A DNA stretch of 64,000 nucleotides from Xylanibacter ruminicola (GCF_900107775.1 NZ_FNRF01000001.1:124001-188000); one strand, 5' to 3'. Numbered from the stretch's first letter, positions 10,101 through 18,144 are shown. Numbers and translations: made by a program. Notes: generated by a model from the sequence alone, not told the origin.

Positions 10101-11438
10101 CTACCCATGGCCGTATCTAGTTCGGCAGGTGCAGAGGTTCAGCGCCCGCTGGCCACTGTTGTTATCGGCGGACTCTTTACAGCCACCGTTCTTACCCTCA
10201 TAGTCATACCTATATTATATGCATTAGAAGAAAAAATAAGCAACACAAAAATGAATAAACATATAGTTACAGCCATGGCTGTTGTTGGCATGTTATGCCT
10301 GCCAGCTACAGCGAAAGCGCAGCAAGCCATCAGTTTGGAACAGGCACAACAAATGGCCGTTCAGAATTATCCATCCATCCGCGCTGCGCATCTTAATGCC
10401 AAAAGTCAGCAGGCGCTCACAAAGTCGGCTTTCGATTTAGGCGAAACAGAGGTATCTACTGGCGGCGAGGAGATTGGCAAGGGCAACGAAGCTACCTATA
10501 CACTGATAGCCGTACGTCAGAACCTGGACATTCTGAGCATCGACACCAAGAAACGTTACCTGCACCAACAGGCAAAAGTGGCTGAAGCCGAAACCAAGGT
10601 AACCGAACGCGAGCTGATGCGGGAGGTTGGTATCGACTATATGAATGCCATCGTAGCCCACCAACGTACGAAGGTGTACCAGAACCTCGACTCCGTATAT
10701 CGCGATTTTGAACGGGCAGCCAAACTGAGATACGACACAGAGGCCGCCACAAAGTTGGAATATATCAATGCCCAGCAACAGTCACGTCAAGCCGCACTCT
10801 TACTCAATGAGGCCCGACTTGACGAACAGATGGCACTCCAGAACCTGAACCGATGGTTGGGACAGGATGCCAACTACAAGCCAACATATGCAGCCCTCCA
10901 ATCGCTATCAGCCAGCGAGCAGGTATCGCCCAACCTGCACCCCAACATCCAGCTAGCACAAGAGAAAGTAAAGTTGGCCGAACTGCAAACAAAAACCGAC
11001 AAGGCCGACTATCTACCTAAGTTTTATTTGCAGGGAGGCACGCAAAAGATTGGCGACAAAACAGGTTACTGGACCTACGAAGTAGGTGTAAGTATGCCCC
11101 TGTTCAGCACAGCCCGCAGTGCCAAGACCCAAGCAGGAAAGTTGCAACAGGAAGCCGAAAAGGCGCGGCAGGCGCACACACAGCTACAACTAAGCAACGA
11201 ACTAAAACGCCTGAGTAACAACAACGAGAAGTGGCAACAGCAACTACAATACTATCGCGAGATGGAGCTACCACTGGCCGAGGAACAGCAACGAGTAGCT
11301 ATCGAATCGTACCGCCAAGGTGCTATCGATTACATGGCATTCATCAACAATATGAAAGAGGTGGCTAAGGTGCATCTGGATTATTGGAATGCCTATGGCG
11401 AATATCTTAACAACAAAATGAACTTACGCTATTATTAA
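7128..11438 (+). CDS. CusA/CzcA-type RND metal efflux pump fused to a TolC-like outer-membrane factor
   Basis: A 1436-residue protein with two complete modules. Residues 1 to about 1035 are a heavy-metal RND pump (twelve membrane segments, two periplasmic domains; AIDFGIIVDGAVIIVEG in helix 4 with the proton-relay Asp, closest in style to CzcA-like divalent-cation exporters). From Met1042 (base 10251) there is a signal-peptide-like stretch ending AKA-QQ, then an outer-membrane-factor domain of coiled-coil repeats (SLEQAQQMAVQNYPSIRAA onward). There is no stop or frame change between the modules. The start at 7128 is preceded by a -7 box; the ATG at 7071 lies upstream of it. The adaptor gene follows after 4 bases. 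Such fusions occur in other Bacteroidetes. The metal cannot be fixed from sequence. Confidence 0.9.
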   Translation: MINRIIYYSIHHKFMVLLLLAAIIGGGLYSMRNINVDSTPDITDNQVQVITSSPNLSTLDIEQFVTYPVELAMANLPGVEDIRSVSRFGLSVVTVVFREDMGTYLPRQLVKEKLDEVEEQIPEGFGKPEMGPITTGLGEIFQYTLQPKDTTKYTPQELRTMQDWVVKRQLSMIPGVVEVNSFGGSIKQYEIALSSEQLNARHVTMQEVFDALSKNNVNTGGAYIEKEHMASFIRGEGLVKNIDDIKQIVVKHEGGVPVLINDVAEDVRFGHQVRYGAFTQDGHEAVGGMILMLKGANSDKVVTAVKARMQEVQKSLPADIEIKPFLDRSNLIERTTSTIARNLIEGALIVIFVLVLLMGSIRGGIITASVIPLALLFAFILMHLFGVSANLMSLGAIDFGIIVDGAVIIVEGIVHKIEKAKGQDMDCVSYESATTMMHSAFFGQLIILIVFTPILFLTGVSGKMFQPMAYTFAFAVLGALILCLTYVPVASALLLRPTRNEQSRLARLEYRLKLLSEHVMQHFQNAYTPLLRLSLVHKRLVLGAALGLFVLSAIVFGRMGGEFIPELDEGDIAMQTFLRPGSSLTETIQREEEVERLLLEHFPDEIKTVCARIGVADIPTDPMGFDYTDSFIILEKDKSKWTKASSKEELIERMLEVLNTLPGLNYSFSQPVALRFNELLTGVREDIAVKVYGEDLDTLNIIGEKMVNIISKIDGAEDVALERTAGLPQITIRYDRQRLARYGLDIDKLNNYVSAAFAGAKAGVIFEGEKRFDMVIRLDQRERQSIDNIQNLYVDLPGGSLIPLKEVADISYEPGPMQISRDRASRRIYVGVNVRGRDVQSLVDEIQQAFNHQLSLPTGYHITYGGEFQNLEDARQRLTIVMPVALLLIFVLLYFALRSVRQALMIYIAVPLATIGGILALALRGMPFSISAGVGFIVLFGVAVLNGLVLINRFNSLHQQGISNINERILKGTRERLRPILLTATAAMLGFLPMAVSSSAGAEVQRPLATVVIGGLFTATVLTLIVIPILYALEEKISNTKMNKHIVTAMAVVGMLCLPATAKAQQAISLEQAQQMAVQNYPSIRAAHLNAKSQQALTKSAFDLGETEVSTGGEEIGKGNEATYTLIAVRQNLDILSIDTKKRYLHQQAKVAEAETKVTERELMREVGIDYMNAIVAHQRTKVYQNLDSVYRDFERAAKLRYDTEAATKLEYINAQQQSRQAALLLNEARLDEQMALQNLNRWLGQDANYKPTYAALQSLSASEQVSPNLHPNIQLAQEKVKLAELQTKTDKADYLPKFYLQGGTQKIGDKTGYWTYEVGVSMPLFSTARSAKTQAGKLQQEAEKARQAHTQLQLSNELKRLSNNNEKWQQQLQYYREMELPLAEEQQRVAIESYRQGAIDYMAFINNMKEVAKVHLDYWNAYGEYLNNKMNLRYY

Positions 11439-11442
11439 GAAT

Positions 11443-12594
11443 ATGAAAAAGATAACAATGATATGCCTTGCAGCCCTGACATTTGCGGCTTGCAACCACA
11501 CAGAGAAGGAAACAGAAGAAACAGCCGAGGCAGAGATGACCGACGTAACACTGACTGATGTACAGGTACAGAAACTCGGCATCACCTTCGGCCCCATGCC
11601 TACCATCGAGTTTAAAGGCGAGGTAGAAGCCAATGGCAAATTAGCCGTGGCCCCACAAAGTCAGGCATCGGTATCGCCAGTAGCAGGGGGAAACATCAAG
11701 CAGATACTGGTGCACGAAGGACAGAAAGTAACGAAAGGCCAGGTTCTAGCACTACTCACCCACCCCGACTTACTGGATGTACAGAGTCGCTATCTTGAGG
11801 CTCACAACCGTCTTATCTATGTGGCTGCAGAATACGAACGCCAGCATAAGCTGTATCAAGAGAAGGTTAGCTCGGGTAAGGAATATCAGCAGATTCTTTC
11901 AGAATACCGCATGTTACAGGGGCAACAGCGAATGGCCGAGGCCCAGCTGCGCATGATGGGGATCAACCCTAAGAGCATCATTGCAGGCAAGACTGTTAAC
12001 GCCATTGCACTGTATGCGCCTATCAGTGGTACTGTGGAGCAGATAAACGCACAGACAGGACAGTATGTAAACAATCAGCAAGAGGTATTCCGCATCGTCA
12101 ACTTCAACAACATCTATGCCGACCTACTGGTGTTTGAGAAGGATCTGCCACTAATTTGTGTAGGCCAACCCGTTAACTTCGAACTGAAATCTTCGTGCGG
12201 CGATAAGTTTACAGGAAAAATCACCTCCATCGGTCGCATCTTTGATAACAATCCAAAGGCCACACATATACGTGCCACTATCGAAGGTCCAGAACACGAA
12301 TTTGCCGAGGGTCTATATCTGTGTGGCAAGATAGCCACTGATGGCAAGAAAGTACAAGCATTGAGCTCCGAAGCTGTAGTAAGCGATGCCGGACAGAGTT
12401 ATGCCTTTACCGCAACACACAACAAAGGCGTCTGGACATTCCACCCCGTAGCCATCAATAAAGGACGTGAAGACAATGGCTTTGTTGAGATTATTGCCCC
12501 CAGTCAAACACAAACAAACACACAATACGCCCTAAGCGGTGCTTACTACATTCTCTCTGAAATGAAGAAGAGCGAAACGGGCGAGGAAGATTAA
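11443..12594 (+). CDS. Periplasmic adaptor subunit of the RND pump (CusB/CzcB-like lipoprotein)
   Basis: A 383-residue membrane fusion protein linking the RND pump to the outer-membrane channel. The lipobox LTFAAC predicts a lipid-anchored mature protein. The barrel-sandwich half-motifs (AVAPQSQASVSPVAGGNIKQILVHEGQKVTKGQVLALL and ALYAPISGTVEQINAQTGQYV) flank a helical hairpin of about 80 residues. It starts 4 bases after the pump and is surely co-translated. Confidence 0.9.
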   Translation: MKKITMICLAALTFAACNHTEKETEETAEAEMTDVTLTDVQVQKLGITFGPMPTIEFKGEVEANGKLAVAPQSQASVSPVAGGNIKQILVHEGQKVTKGQVLALLTHPDLLDVQSRYLEAHNRLIYVAAEYERQHKLYQEKVSSGKEYQQILSEYRMLQGQQRMAEAQLRMMGINPKSIIAGKTVNAIALYAPISGTVEQINAQTGQYVNNQQEVFRIVNFNNIYADLLVFEKDLPLICVGQPVNFELKSSCGDKFTGKITSIGRIFDNNPKATHIRATIEGPEHEFAEGLYLCGKIATDGKKVQALSSEAVVSDAGQSYAFTATHNKGVWTFHPVAINKGREDNGFVEIIAPSQTQTNTQYALSGAYYILSEMKKSETGEED

Positions 12595-12684
12595 GCGGTT
12601 ATGAACGGCATTACTGAATCACAACAATATGGTATTTTTAGCAAAAATATGGAATGAAGGTATCATTATTCGGGATTTTTCCGT

Positions 12685-12692
12685 TAACTTTG
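12685..12692 (+). promoter_or_regulatory. -7 promoter element for the TlpA-like gene
   Basis: TAACTTTG followed by CAATC, 35 bases before the start at 12728, in an otherwise A/T-rich 133-base gap after the adaptor gene. Confidence 0.5.
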
Positions 12693-12727
12693 CAATCGAA
12701 ATATAGAACAAAACAGACAAGACATTT

Positions 12728-13258
12728 ATGATGAAAATGAGAACAACATTGGCAGCCCTGCTGTTGGCAGGATTTGCCCTCAACGCAAAAGCCCAGACAA
12801 CCGAAGAGGATCTGGATGCTAAGTACGCCACCAGTCTGGTACAGCCTGGCACTGTGGCTCCCGACTTTACAATGAATACGCCCGATGGCAAACCCTTCAG
12901 CCTCAACTCGCTGAAAGGCAAGACCGTAGTACTTGATTTCTGGGCCTCGTGGTGCCCCGACTGTCGCAAGGATGCGCCCGAGGTGGTACGCCTGTACAAC
13001 GAGTTTCACTCCGACAAGGTTGAATTCGTTGGCGTATCGATGGATACCAACGTTGAAGCTTGGCAGAAGGCCATCAAGCAGTACGGCATCAGCTATCCCC
13101 AGGTGAGCGAACTGAAGAAGTTTAAGGAAACAGATATTTCTAAAGCCTATGGTGTACAGTGGATACCTTCGATGGTAGTTGTATCACCCGAAGGCAAGAT
13201 TCTGCTCTCAACCGTACAGTACCAGAAGGTTGAGAAACTACTGAAAGAATTAAAATAA
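12728..13258 (+). CDS. TlpA-like periplasmic thioredoxin-fold protein
   Basis: A 176-residue exported thiol-disulfide protein. After a signal peptide (ending ALNAKAQ) come the TlpA/ResA-type segment APDFTMNTPDGKPFSLNSLKGK and the redox site WCPDC (Cys76, Cys79). The cis-Pro loop is WIPSMVVVSPEG. It probably reduces or oxidises cysteines of envelope proteins. A second ATG two codons downstream is an equally possible start. It has its own -7 box, and a large palindrome separates it from the convergent RidA gene. Confidence 0.88.
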   Translation: MMKMRTTLAALLLAGFALNAKAQTTEEDLDAKYATSLVQPGTVAPDFTMNTPDGKPFSLNSLKGKTVVLDFWASWCPDCRKDAPEVVRLYNEFHSDKVEFVGVSMDTNVEAWQKAIKQYGISYPQVSELKKFKETDISKAYGVQWIPSMVVVSPEGKILLSTVQYQKVEKLLKELK

Positions 13259-13272
13259 TACGGAACATCAAT

Positions 13273-13337
13273 ACCAAATTCAGTGTATTTGCACATCAAA
13301 TTCACTGAATTTGTTCATCAAATACACTGAATTTGGT
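13273..13337. terminator. Nested palindrome between convergent genes, likely bidirectional terminator
   Basis: The arms at 13273-13291 and 13319-13337 are perfect 19-base inverted copies. The 27-base loop holds a second perfect palindrome, CAAATTCA-C-TGAATTTG (13297-13313), whose half is a variant of the arm. It lies exactly between the stop codons of the + strand TlpA-like gene and the - strand RidA gene. Confidence 0.6.
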
Positions 13338-13346
13338 TTCTAAGAG

Positions 13347-13724
13347 TTACTGAGCTGCTATCACTTCAATTTCTACCAAGGCTCCTTTCGGCAGTGTTTT
13401 TACCGCTACAGCCGAACGGGCAGGATAAGGCTCAGCAAAGAATTCAGCATAAACCGCATTCACATCGGCAAAGTCGTTCATATCGGCCAGGAATACCGTG
13501 GTCTTCACAACATTATCCAATGTCAGCCCAGCCTCATCAAGGATGGCCTTCACATTAGTAAGCGATTGGCGGGCCTGCTCCCTAACACCACCTGCTACAA
13601 AATTGCCCGTAGCAGGGTCGATGGGAATCTGACCTGATGCAAAAACGAGGTTACCTACTTGAATGGCCTGACTGTACGGTCCGATGGCAGCTGGTGCCTT
13701 TGATGTACTAATAACTTTTTTCAT
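13347..13724 (-). CDS. ridA: RidA family enamine/imine deaminase
   Basis: A 125-residue cytosolic protein of the RidA/YjgF family, which hydrolyses reactive enamines and imines such as 2-aminoacrylate released by PLP enzymes. The signature [13 protein letters not shown] and the conserved Arg in [23 protein letters not shown] are present. It is the last gene of the sulfur operon, 25 bases after the JAMM gene. A link to the PLP enzymes upstream, which can release enamine intermediates during sulfur transfer, is inference. Confidence 0.93.
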   Translation of the reverse strand: MKKVISTSKAPAAIGPYSQAIQVGNLVFASGQIPIDPATGNFVAGGVREQARQSLTNVKAILDEAGLTLDNVVKTTVFLADMNDFADVNAVYAEFFAEPYPARSAVAVKTLPKGALVEIEVIAAQ

Positions 13725-13749
13725 TTGTCAAATCATTAATATATTCTTT

Positions 13750-14148
13750 TTATAAATGCACCTCTTTATCAACAACTTCTCCATTCAGAATCTTAAAGGA
13801 GTTAAGATGAATACCTTCGTGTAGCGATAGGATAGCGTAGCGGATAGTGGGGTCGTTAGCCAAACGCAAATCCTCTTGCGAGGGACGCGAAGGAGAGGCC
13901 GGATGACTATGCCAGTTGGCAAGAATCTTCAATCCGTTGGTTCGGGCATACTTCAATGCTGCGAACTGATCCTTTGGAGCAAAGGCAAAATGTTCGGGCG
14001 AGTGATCGATGTTCTCCATCCAGTAGTTCTCTGTTACCACCTCGCCATCCTCAGAGCTTACACCCAACAGGTAGCCGCACGTTTCGTTAGGTGCGTCCTG
14101 CTGGGCTTGATTAATCAGCTCCTCAATAATCTCTCTCTTAATAATCAT
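13750..14148 (-). CDS. JAMM/MPN+ metalloprotease (M67), HcyD/Mec+-like
   Basis: A 132-residue zinc peptidase of the JAB1/MPN family. The complete JAMM site is visible: Glu22 in ETCGYLLG, then His80-x-His82, seven residues, Ser90, two residues, Asp93. Bacterial members of this size trim C-terminal residues from ThiS-like sulfur carriers to expose Gly-Gly (Mec+ with CysO, QbsD with QbsE, HcyD with HcyS). The carrier encoded two genes upstream ends GGG-TL, so it needs exactly this trimming. The gene follows the E1-like gene by 3 bases. Confidence 0.9.
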   Translation of the reverse strand: MIIKREIIEELINQAQQDAPNETCGYLLGVSSEDGEVVTENYWMENIDHSPEHFAFAPKDQFAALKYARTNGLKILANWHSHPASPSRPSQEDLRLANDPTIRYAILSLHEGIHLNSFKILNGEVVDKEVHL

Positions 14149-14151
14149 TAT

Positions 14152-14961
14152 CTAGTGGTTTTTTAAGTCGCAAGCCGCCTGTTCATAATCTATCAGGTGG
14201 TCGATTGTAGGGTTGGTGCCGCAAATCTCGCACGTATCACGATGCTTTACATTGATGGTGCGGAACTGCATGGTTTTAGCGTCGAAGGTGAGCAGACGAT
14301 TGGTTAGCAACTCGCCTACACCTGTAAAGTACTTCAGAGTTTCGGCTGCCTGGATAGTACCAAGCATACCGGCAATGGCTCCCAGGACACCAGCCTGACT
14401 ACAGGTAGGAACAGCCCCTGCAGGAGGTGGTTCCTTAAAGAAGCAACGGTAGCAGGCTGTGCCAGGCAGATGGGTAAACGTCTGCCCATTGAAACGCAGG
14501 ATACCGCCATGCGAGAATGGCTTACCTGCCATCACGCACGCATCGTTAATAAGGAACTTTACAGGGAAGTTGTCAGTACCATCCACCACAAAATCGTACT
14601 CTTTTATGATATCGAGTGCGTTCGACGAGTCGAGGAACTCGTAATAGGTATCCACCTTTACGTCGGGGTTAATGGCCTGTATCTTCTCCTTGGCACTCTG
14701 CACCTTTGGCACATTCACATCTTTAGTAAAGTGGATAACCTGACGTTGCAGATTACTCAAATCTACCACGTCGGCATCAACAATACCGATGGTGCCTATG
14801 CCCGCAGCAGCCAGATAGAGCGAGACAGGAGCGCCAAGGCCACCTGCTCCCACTACCAGCACACGCGCATTCATAATCTTCTCCTGGCCCTCCACGCCAA
14901 CATCCTGCAACAGGATATGGCGAGAGTAACGCTGGATTTGCTCTTCGGTGAAATCAATCAT
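14152..14961 (-). CDS. ThiF/MoeB/HesA-like E1 enzyme, HcyF-like
   Basis: A 269-residue adenylyltransferase that should activate the C-terminal glycine of the ThiS-like carrier for sulfur loading. It shows the nucleotide loop GAGGLGAPVSLYLAAAG, the conserved Asp and Arg in DLSNLQRQVIHF, DGTDNFPVKFLIND, and two CxxC pairs (CYRC and CEIC) for structural zinc. A rhodanese domain, present in some MoeB-like proteins, is absent; sulfur may come from the TusA-like or DsrE-like proteins of the operon. Its ATG overlaps the stop of the carrier gene (ATGA). Confidence 0.9.
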   Translation of the reverse strand: MIDFTEEQIQRYSRHILLQDVGVEGQEKIMNARVLVVGAGGLGAPVSLYLAAAGIGTIGIVDADVVDLSNLQRQVIHFTKDVNVPKVQSAKEKIQAINPDVKVDTYYEFLDSSNALDIIKEYDFVVDGTDNFPVKFLINDACVMAGKPFSHGGILRFNGQTFTHLPGTACYRCFFKEPPPAGAVPTCSQAGVLGAIAGMLGTIQAAETLKYFTGVGELLTNRLLTFDAKTMQFRTINVKHRDTCEICGTNPTIDHLIDYEQAACDLKNH

Positions 14962-15170
14962 AGTGTTCCTCCTCCCATAAAGTACAGGAAATCAACCACA
15001 TCGCCCTCCTTAATCTGCAGCCCATCCCATTCGGTACGGTCCACAAAATCATCGTTAACCTGCACACTCACCATTTCGGGCTGCTGCACATTATTCTGCT
15101 TGATAAGCTCTGTAAGGTTCAGTGGCAGCTGCACCTCCTGTGCCTCGCCATTTACTGTTATCTTTGCCAT
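14958..15170 (-). CDS. ThiS/MoaD-like sulfur carrier protein with a capped C-terminus, HcyS-like
   Basis: A 70-residue ubiquitin-fold sulfur carrier. The start at 15170 (MAKITVNGEAQEVQ) aligns with ThiS; the longer frame from 15185 overlaps the desulfurase stop. The C-terminus is FMGGGTL: Gly66-Gly67-Gly68 followed by Thr-Leu. Ordinary ThiS ends in Gly-Gly, so the carrier is inactive until two or three residues are removed, which fits the JAMM protease in the same operon. The gene lies between the cysteine desulfurase and the E1, overlapping the latter by 4 bases. Confidence 0.88.
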   Translation of the reverse strand: MAKITVNGEAQEVQLPLNLTELIKQNNVQQPEMVSVQVNDDFVDRTEWDGLQIKEGDVVDFLYFMGGGTL

Positions 15171-15174
15171 AGTT

Positions 15175-16704
15175 TTATCTACCAATTATCTTTTTAACTG
15201 CAATTACTAATTTATCCACATCCTCGCGGGTATTGTAAAGCGCGAAGGTGGGACGAACACTCATTTCGTAACCGAGTGCACGCAGAGCGGGTTGGGCACA
15301 ATGGTGACCTGCACGAACAGCAATACCCTCTTTATCAAGTAGTGTACCTACTTCGGGAACAGGAATGCCATCGAGCACAAAACTTACCACCGATACACGG
15401 TTCTTAGGATTACCAATAAGCGTAAGACCAGGAATCTGACTAAGCTGTTCGCGAGCATACTCAGTCAACTGATGCTCGTGGTGCTCGATATTACGGATGC
15501 CGAGATGACTCACATAGTCGAGTGCAGCCCCCAATCCGATAGCATCGGCCACATTAGGCGTACCAGCCTCAAAACGAGCAGGCGGCACATTATACTCCGT
15601 ACGCTCGATGGTTACATCCTTAATCATATTGCCACCACCTTGCCAGGGCTGCATTTTATCAAGCAACTCCTTGCGACCATACACTACGCCAATACCATTG
15701 GGGCCATAGATCTTATGTCCACTGAATACAAAGAAGTCAGCGCCAAGAGCCTGCACATCCACAGGTGTATGAGCAATCGACTGTGCGCCATCTACCAGTA
15801 CAGGAATCTGATGGGCATGGGCAATCTCAATAATACGCTTCACGTCGTTGATAGTGCCAAAAGTGTTATTCACATGACCCACCGAAACAAAACGCGTACG
15901 AGGTGTGATCAGACGTTCGAACTCCGATAATACCAAATCACCATTCTGGTCGGTTGGGATGGCACGCAATGTGGCCCCCTTCTCCTGGCAAACACGCTGC
16001 CAAGGCACAATATTAGCATGGTGGTCGAGCTCCGAAACAATCACCTCGTCACCAGGTGTCAGGAATTGCCTACCGTAGGTCTGTGCCACCAGGTTGATAC
16101 CCTCGGTGGTACCACGTACAAAGATAATCTCCTCGGTGGTGGCTGCATTGATAAAGTGTTGCACCTTTTCGCGGGCCTCTTCATAGGCATCGGTTGCACG
16201 GGCAGCCAATGTGTGCGCGCCACGATGGATGTTTGAATTGTACGTACGATAGTAGTCCGAAATCTTATCAATTACCTGATTGGGCTTCTGTGTAGTTGCA
16301 CCATTGTCGAGCCACACAAGGTCGTGACCATTCACCTTCTGCTGCAACACAGGGAAATCGCGCTTAATCTGGTCGGAGTTCAGCGTATCGGCCTCCTCAT
16401 AATGCAGGTCACGCAGCTTCTGCGTTTCAGGAATACCGATCCCAAAGCCGTCGTCCTTAGGCAATGACGAGGTCTGCGCATCAGTATCACCGATATAAGG
16501 TAACTGGCCATAAGCACTACCACCAGCCAGAAGCTCTTTAAAGCCTGCTTCCAGTTCCGTGAGGTTTAGAGACTCGTCAGGCCATATACTCTGACGAATC
16601 TCCTGTGCCTCCTCAGGGCAGTATTTCTGTGCAAGTTCCTTCAGCAGAGCCAGCGAGCCACCATCTCCTGTTGGGAAACTATTCAGTTCTGATATATTAA
16701 TCAT
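15175..16704 (-). CDS. SufS-type cysteine desulfurase with encapsulin-targeting N-terminal extension
   Basis: A 509-residue PLP enzyme that takes sulfur from cysteine as a protein persulfide. The SufS-like catalytic domain begins near residue 108 (LNSDQIKRDFPVL) and has the PLP lysine in FSGHKIYGPNG and the catalytic Cys469 in RAGHHCAQP. The first ~107 residues are extra compared with SufS (about 400 residues) and look largely disordered, with LALLKELAQKYC as the most ordered patch. Long disordered N-termini are how family 2 encapsulin cargo desulfurases are loaded. The shell gene ends at the base before this ATG, so the two are co-translated partners. Confidence 0.92.
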   Translation of the reverse strand: MINISELNSFPTGDGGSLALLKELAQKYCPEEAQEIRQSIWPDESLNLTELEAGFKELLAGGSAYGQLPYIGDTDAQTSSLPKDDGFGIGIPETQKLRDLHYEEADTLNSDQIKRDFPVLQQKVNGHDLVWLDNGATTQKPNQVIDKISDYYRTYNSNIHRGAHTLAARATDAYEEAREKVQHFINAATTEEIIFVRGTTEGINLVAQTYGRQFLTPGDEVIVSELDHHANIVPWQRVCQEKGATLRAIPTDQNGDLVLSEFERLITPRTRFVSVGHVNNTFGTINDVKRIIEIAHAHQIPVLVDGAQSIAHTPVDVQALGADFFVFSGHKIYGPNGIGVVYGRKELLDKMQPWQGGGNMIKDVTIERTEYNVPPARFEAGTPNVADAIGLGAALDYVSHLGIRNIEHHEHQLTEYAREQLSQIPGLTLIGNPKNRVSVVSFVLDGIPVPEVGTLLDKEGIAVRAGHHCAQPALRALGYEMSVRPTFALYNTREDVDKLVIAVKKIIGR

Positions 16705-18144
16705 TTACTTTTCTACTTTATTTCTATGCTGATAATCGTGATAATAGCCCACCTCAACATTCTCCAATACAGCGATGGCATCGTCGGTAAGGGTAGCCAG
16801 CGAGAAGTATTTGGTAAGCAGGTATGAAGCCACACCAAACTTGTCGAGTCCCATCAATCGTGCACTCAACGATGGTGCAATCTCGCCAGGGATACCACTC
16901 TGATGCAATCCGATAACACCTTGATTCTTCTCGCCAACACGTACCAGGATAATCTTTGTAGTACCAACGCCACGACCTGTCAGGTACTGACCTTCAACCT
17001 CAACCTTATCCGATGGAATGATGGGCACACCACGCCACAGGATGACTCTAGTGCCAAACAAGTCGGTGGTTACAGGTGGTACGCCACGCCATGTGCACTC
17101 ACGCTCAAAGGCAGCAATAGCACGAGGATGAGCGATGAAGAATGCAGGCTCTTTCCATACCAACGACAGGAGTTCGTCGAGATCATCGGGTGTGGGCGAA
17201 CCGTAACGTGTGGTAATGCGATAAGCAGGGTTAACAGCCGACAGCAGTCCGAACTGCTTGTTGTTAATCAGTTCCCACTCCTGGCGTTCCTTGATGCTCT
17301 CGATCGACAGGCGAAGCTGCTCCTCAAGCTGGTTGTAAGGGTTATTGTAGAGATCGCTCACACGGGTGTGTACACGAACTACGGTTTGCAGTGTATTCAG
17401 CGAATATTCTGTAGGATTCTCCTCGTAATCAATATAAGTCTCGGGAATGATATTATCCTCCTCATGACCACTTACCAGGTCGATATGCTTCTCACCATTG
17501 TCGTTAACCGAAGCCTTCAGGCGCAGCTGCTTATCTACAGCCTTATCAAAAGTCTCACGGAAATCGGGCACATCCTTAATGAATCTAATCAGTTCCTTCA
17601 GCTTCAAGCCCAGGAAGATAGTAGGTGTGATGGCACGTACTGATACTGTCGACTCCTGTTCATCGAGCAGGTCGGCCTCGCCAAAATACTCACCATCGCC
17701 CAACAGAGCAATCCGTAGTTCCTCACCATGAGGTCCCTTACTGATAACCTCGGCCTGACCTGAAGCTACGATAAAGAAACGCTGCTTGTCCTTACCCTCT
17801 TCTACAAAGAGCTTATCTACTTCAACCTCCTTGGCCTCGAACGAGCTTACCAAACGATGCAGAATCTCATCGTCGAACTCTGAGAACAGAGGAATGGCCT
17901 TAAGGTCCTTTGCTGTAAACGAAGGCACACCATTCTGGAAAGTAATGGGCAGACGATCGTTCTTGCGAAGTTCGACCTTAGTACGGTTCACACGGAATGT
18001 ACCACCCGACACCTGCACCCAAGGCAGCAGTTTCAGGAGTAATCTGGGAGTGATTGAGCCCATCTGAGGGGCTGTCTTGGTAGTGGTTGCCAGTCTTCTG
18101 GCTGTTGCAGTGGTTACACTGCGCTGTAAATTTGAATCTGCCAT
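16705..18144 (-). CDS. Family 2 encapsulin shell protein with cyclic-nucleotide-binding-like domain (2B type)
   Basis: A 479-residue protein expected to self-assemble into a protein nanocompartment around the adjacent desulfurase. N-terminal PRLLLKLLPWVQVSGGTFRVNR is the family 2 (SrpI-like) signature. Residues about 84-200 form a CRP-type nucleotide-binding fold (IPLFSEFDDEIL, then GDGEYFGEADLL). The rest (from about 245, SLNTLQTVVRVHTRVSDLYNNPYNQ, through VWKEPAFFIAHPRAIAAFERECTWRG) is the HK97-type capsid fold. The nucleotide insert marks subtype 2B. In the phosphate cassette the usual Arg-Ser/Thr-Ala is Ser165-Thr-Val, so canonical cAMP binding is doubtful. The gene sits between TusA-like and desulfurase genes. 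Confidence 0.92.
   Translation of the reverse strand: MADSNLQRSVTTATARRLATTTKTAPQMGSITPRLLLKLLPWVQVSGGTFRVNRTKVELRKNDRLPITFQNGVPSFTAKDLKAIPLFSEFDDEILHRLVSSFEAKEVEVDKLFVEEGKDKQRFFIVASGQAEVISKGPHGEELRIALLGDGEYFGEADLLDEQESTVSVRAITPTIFLGLKLKELIRFIKDVPDFRETFDKAVDKQLRLKASVNDNGEKHIDLVSGHEEDNIIPETYIDYEENPTEYSLNTLQTVVRVHTRVSDLYNNPYNQLEEQLRLSIESIKERQEWELINNKQFGLLSAVNPAYRITTRYGSPTPDDLDELLSLVWKEPAFFIAHPRAIAAFERECTWRGVPPVTTDLFGTRVILWRGVPIIPSDKVEVEGQYLTGRGVGTTKIILVRVGEKNQGVIGLHQSGIPGEIAPSLSARLMGLDKFGVASYLLTKYFSLATLTDDAIAVLENVEVGYYHDYQHRNKVEK

Noticed and set aside
14470-15210. 246-codon open frame on the + strand across the ThiF/ThiS genes
   Set aside because: It is the shadow of well-supported minus-strand genes, has no promoter or ribosome site and codes for a low-quality protein.
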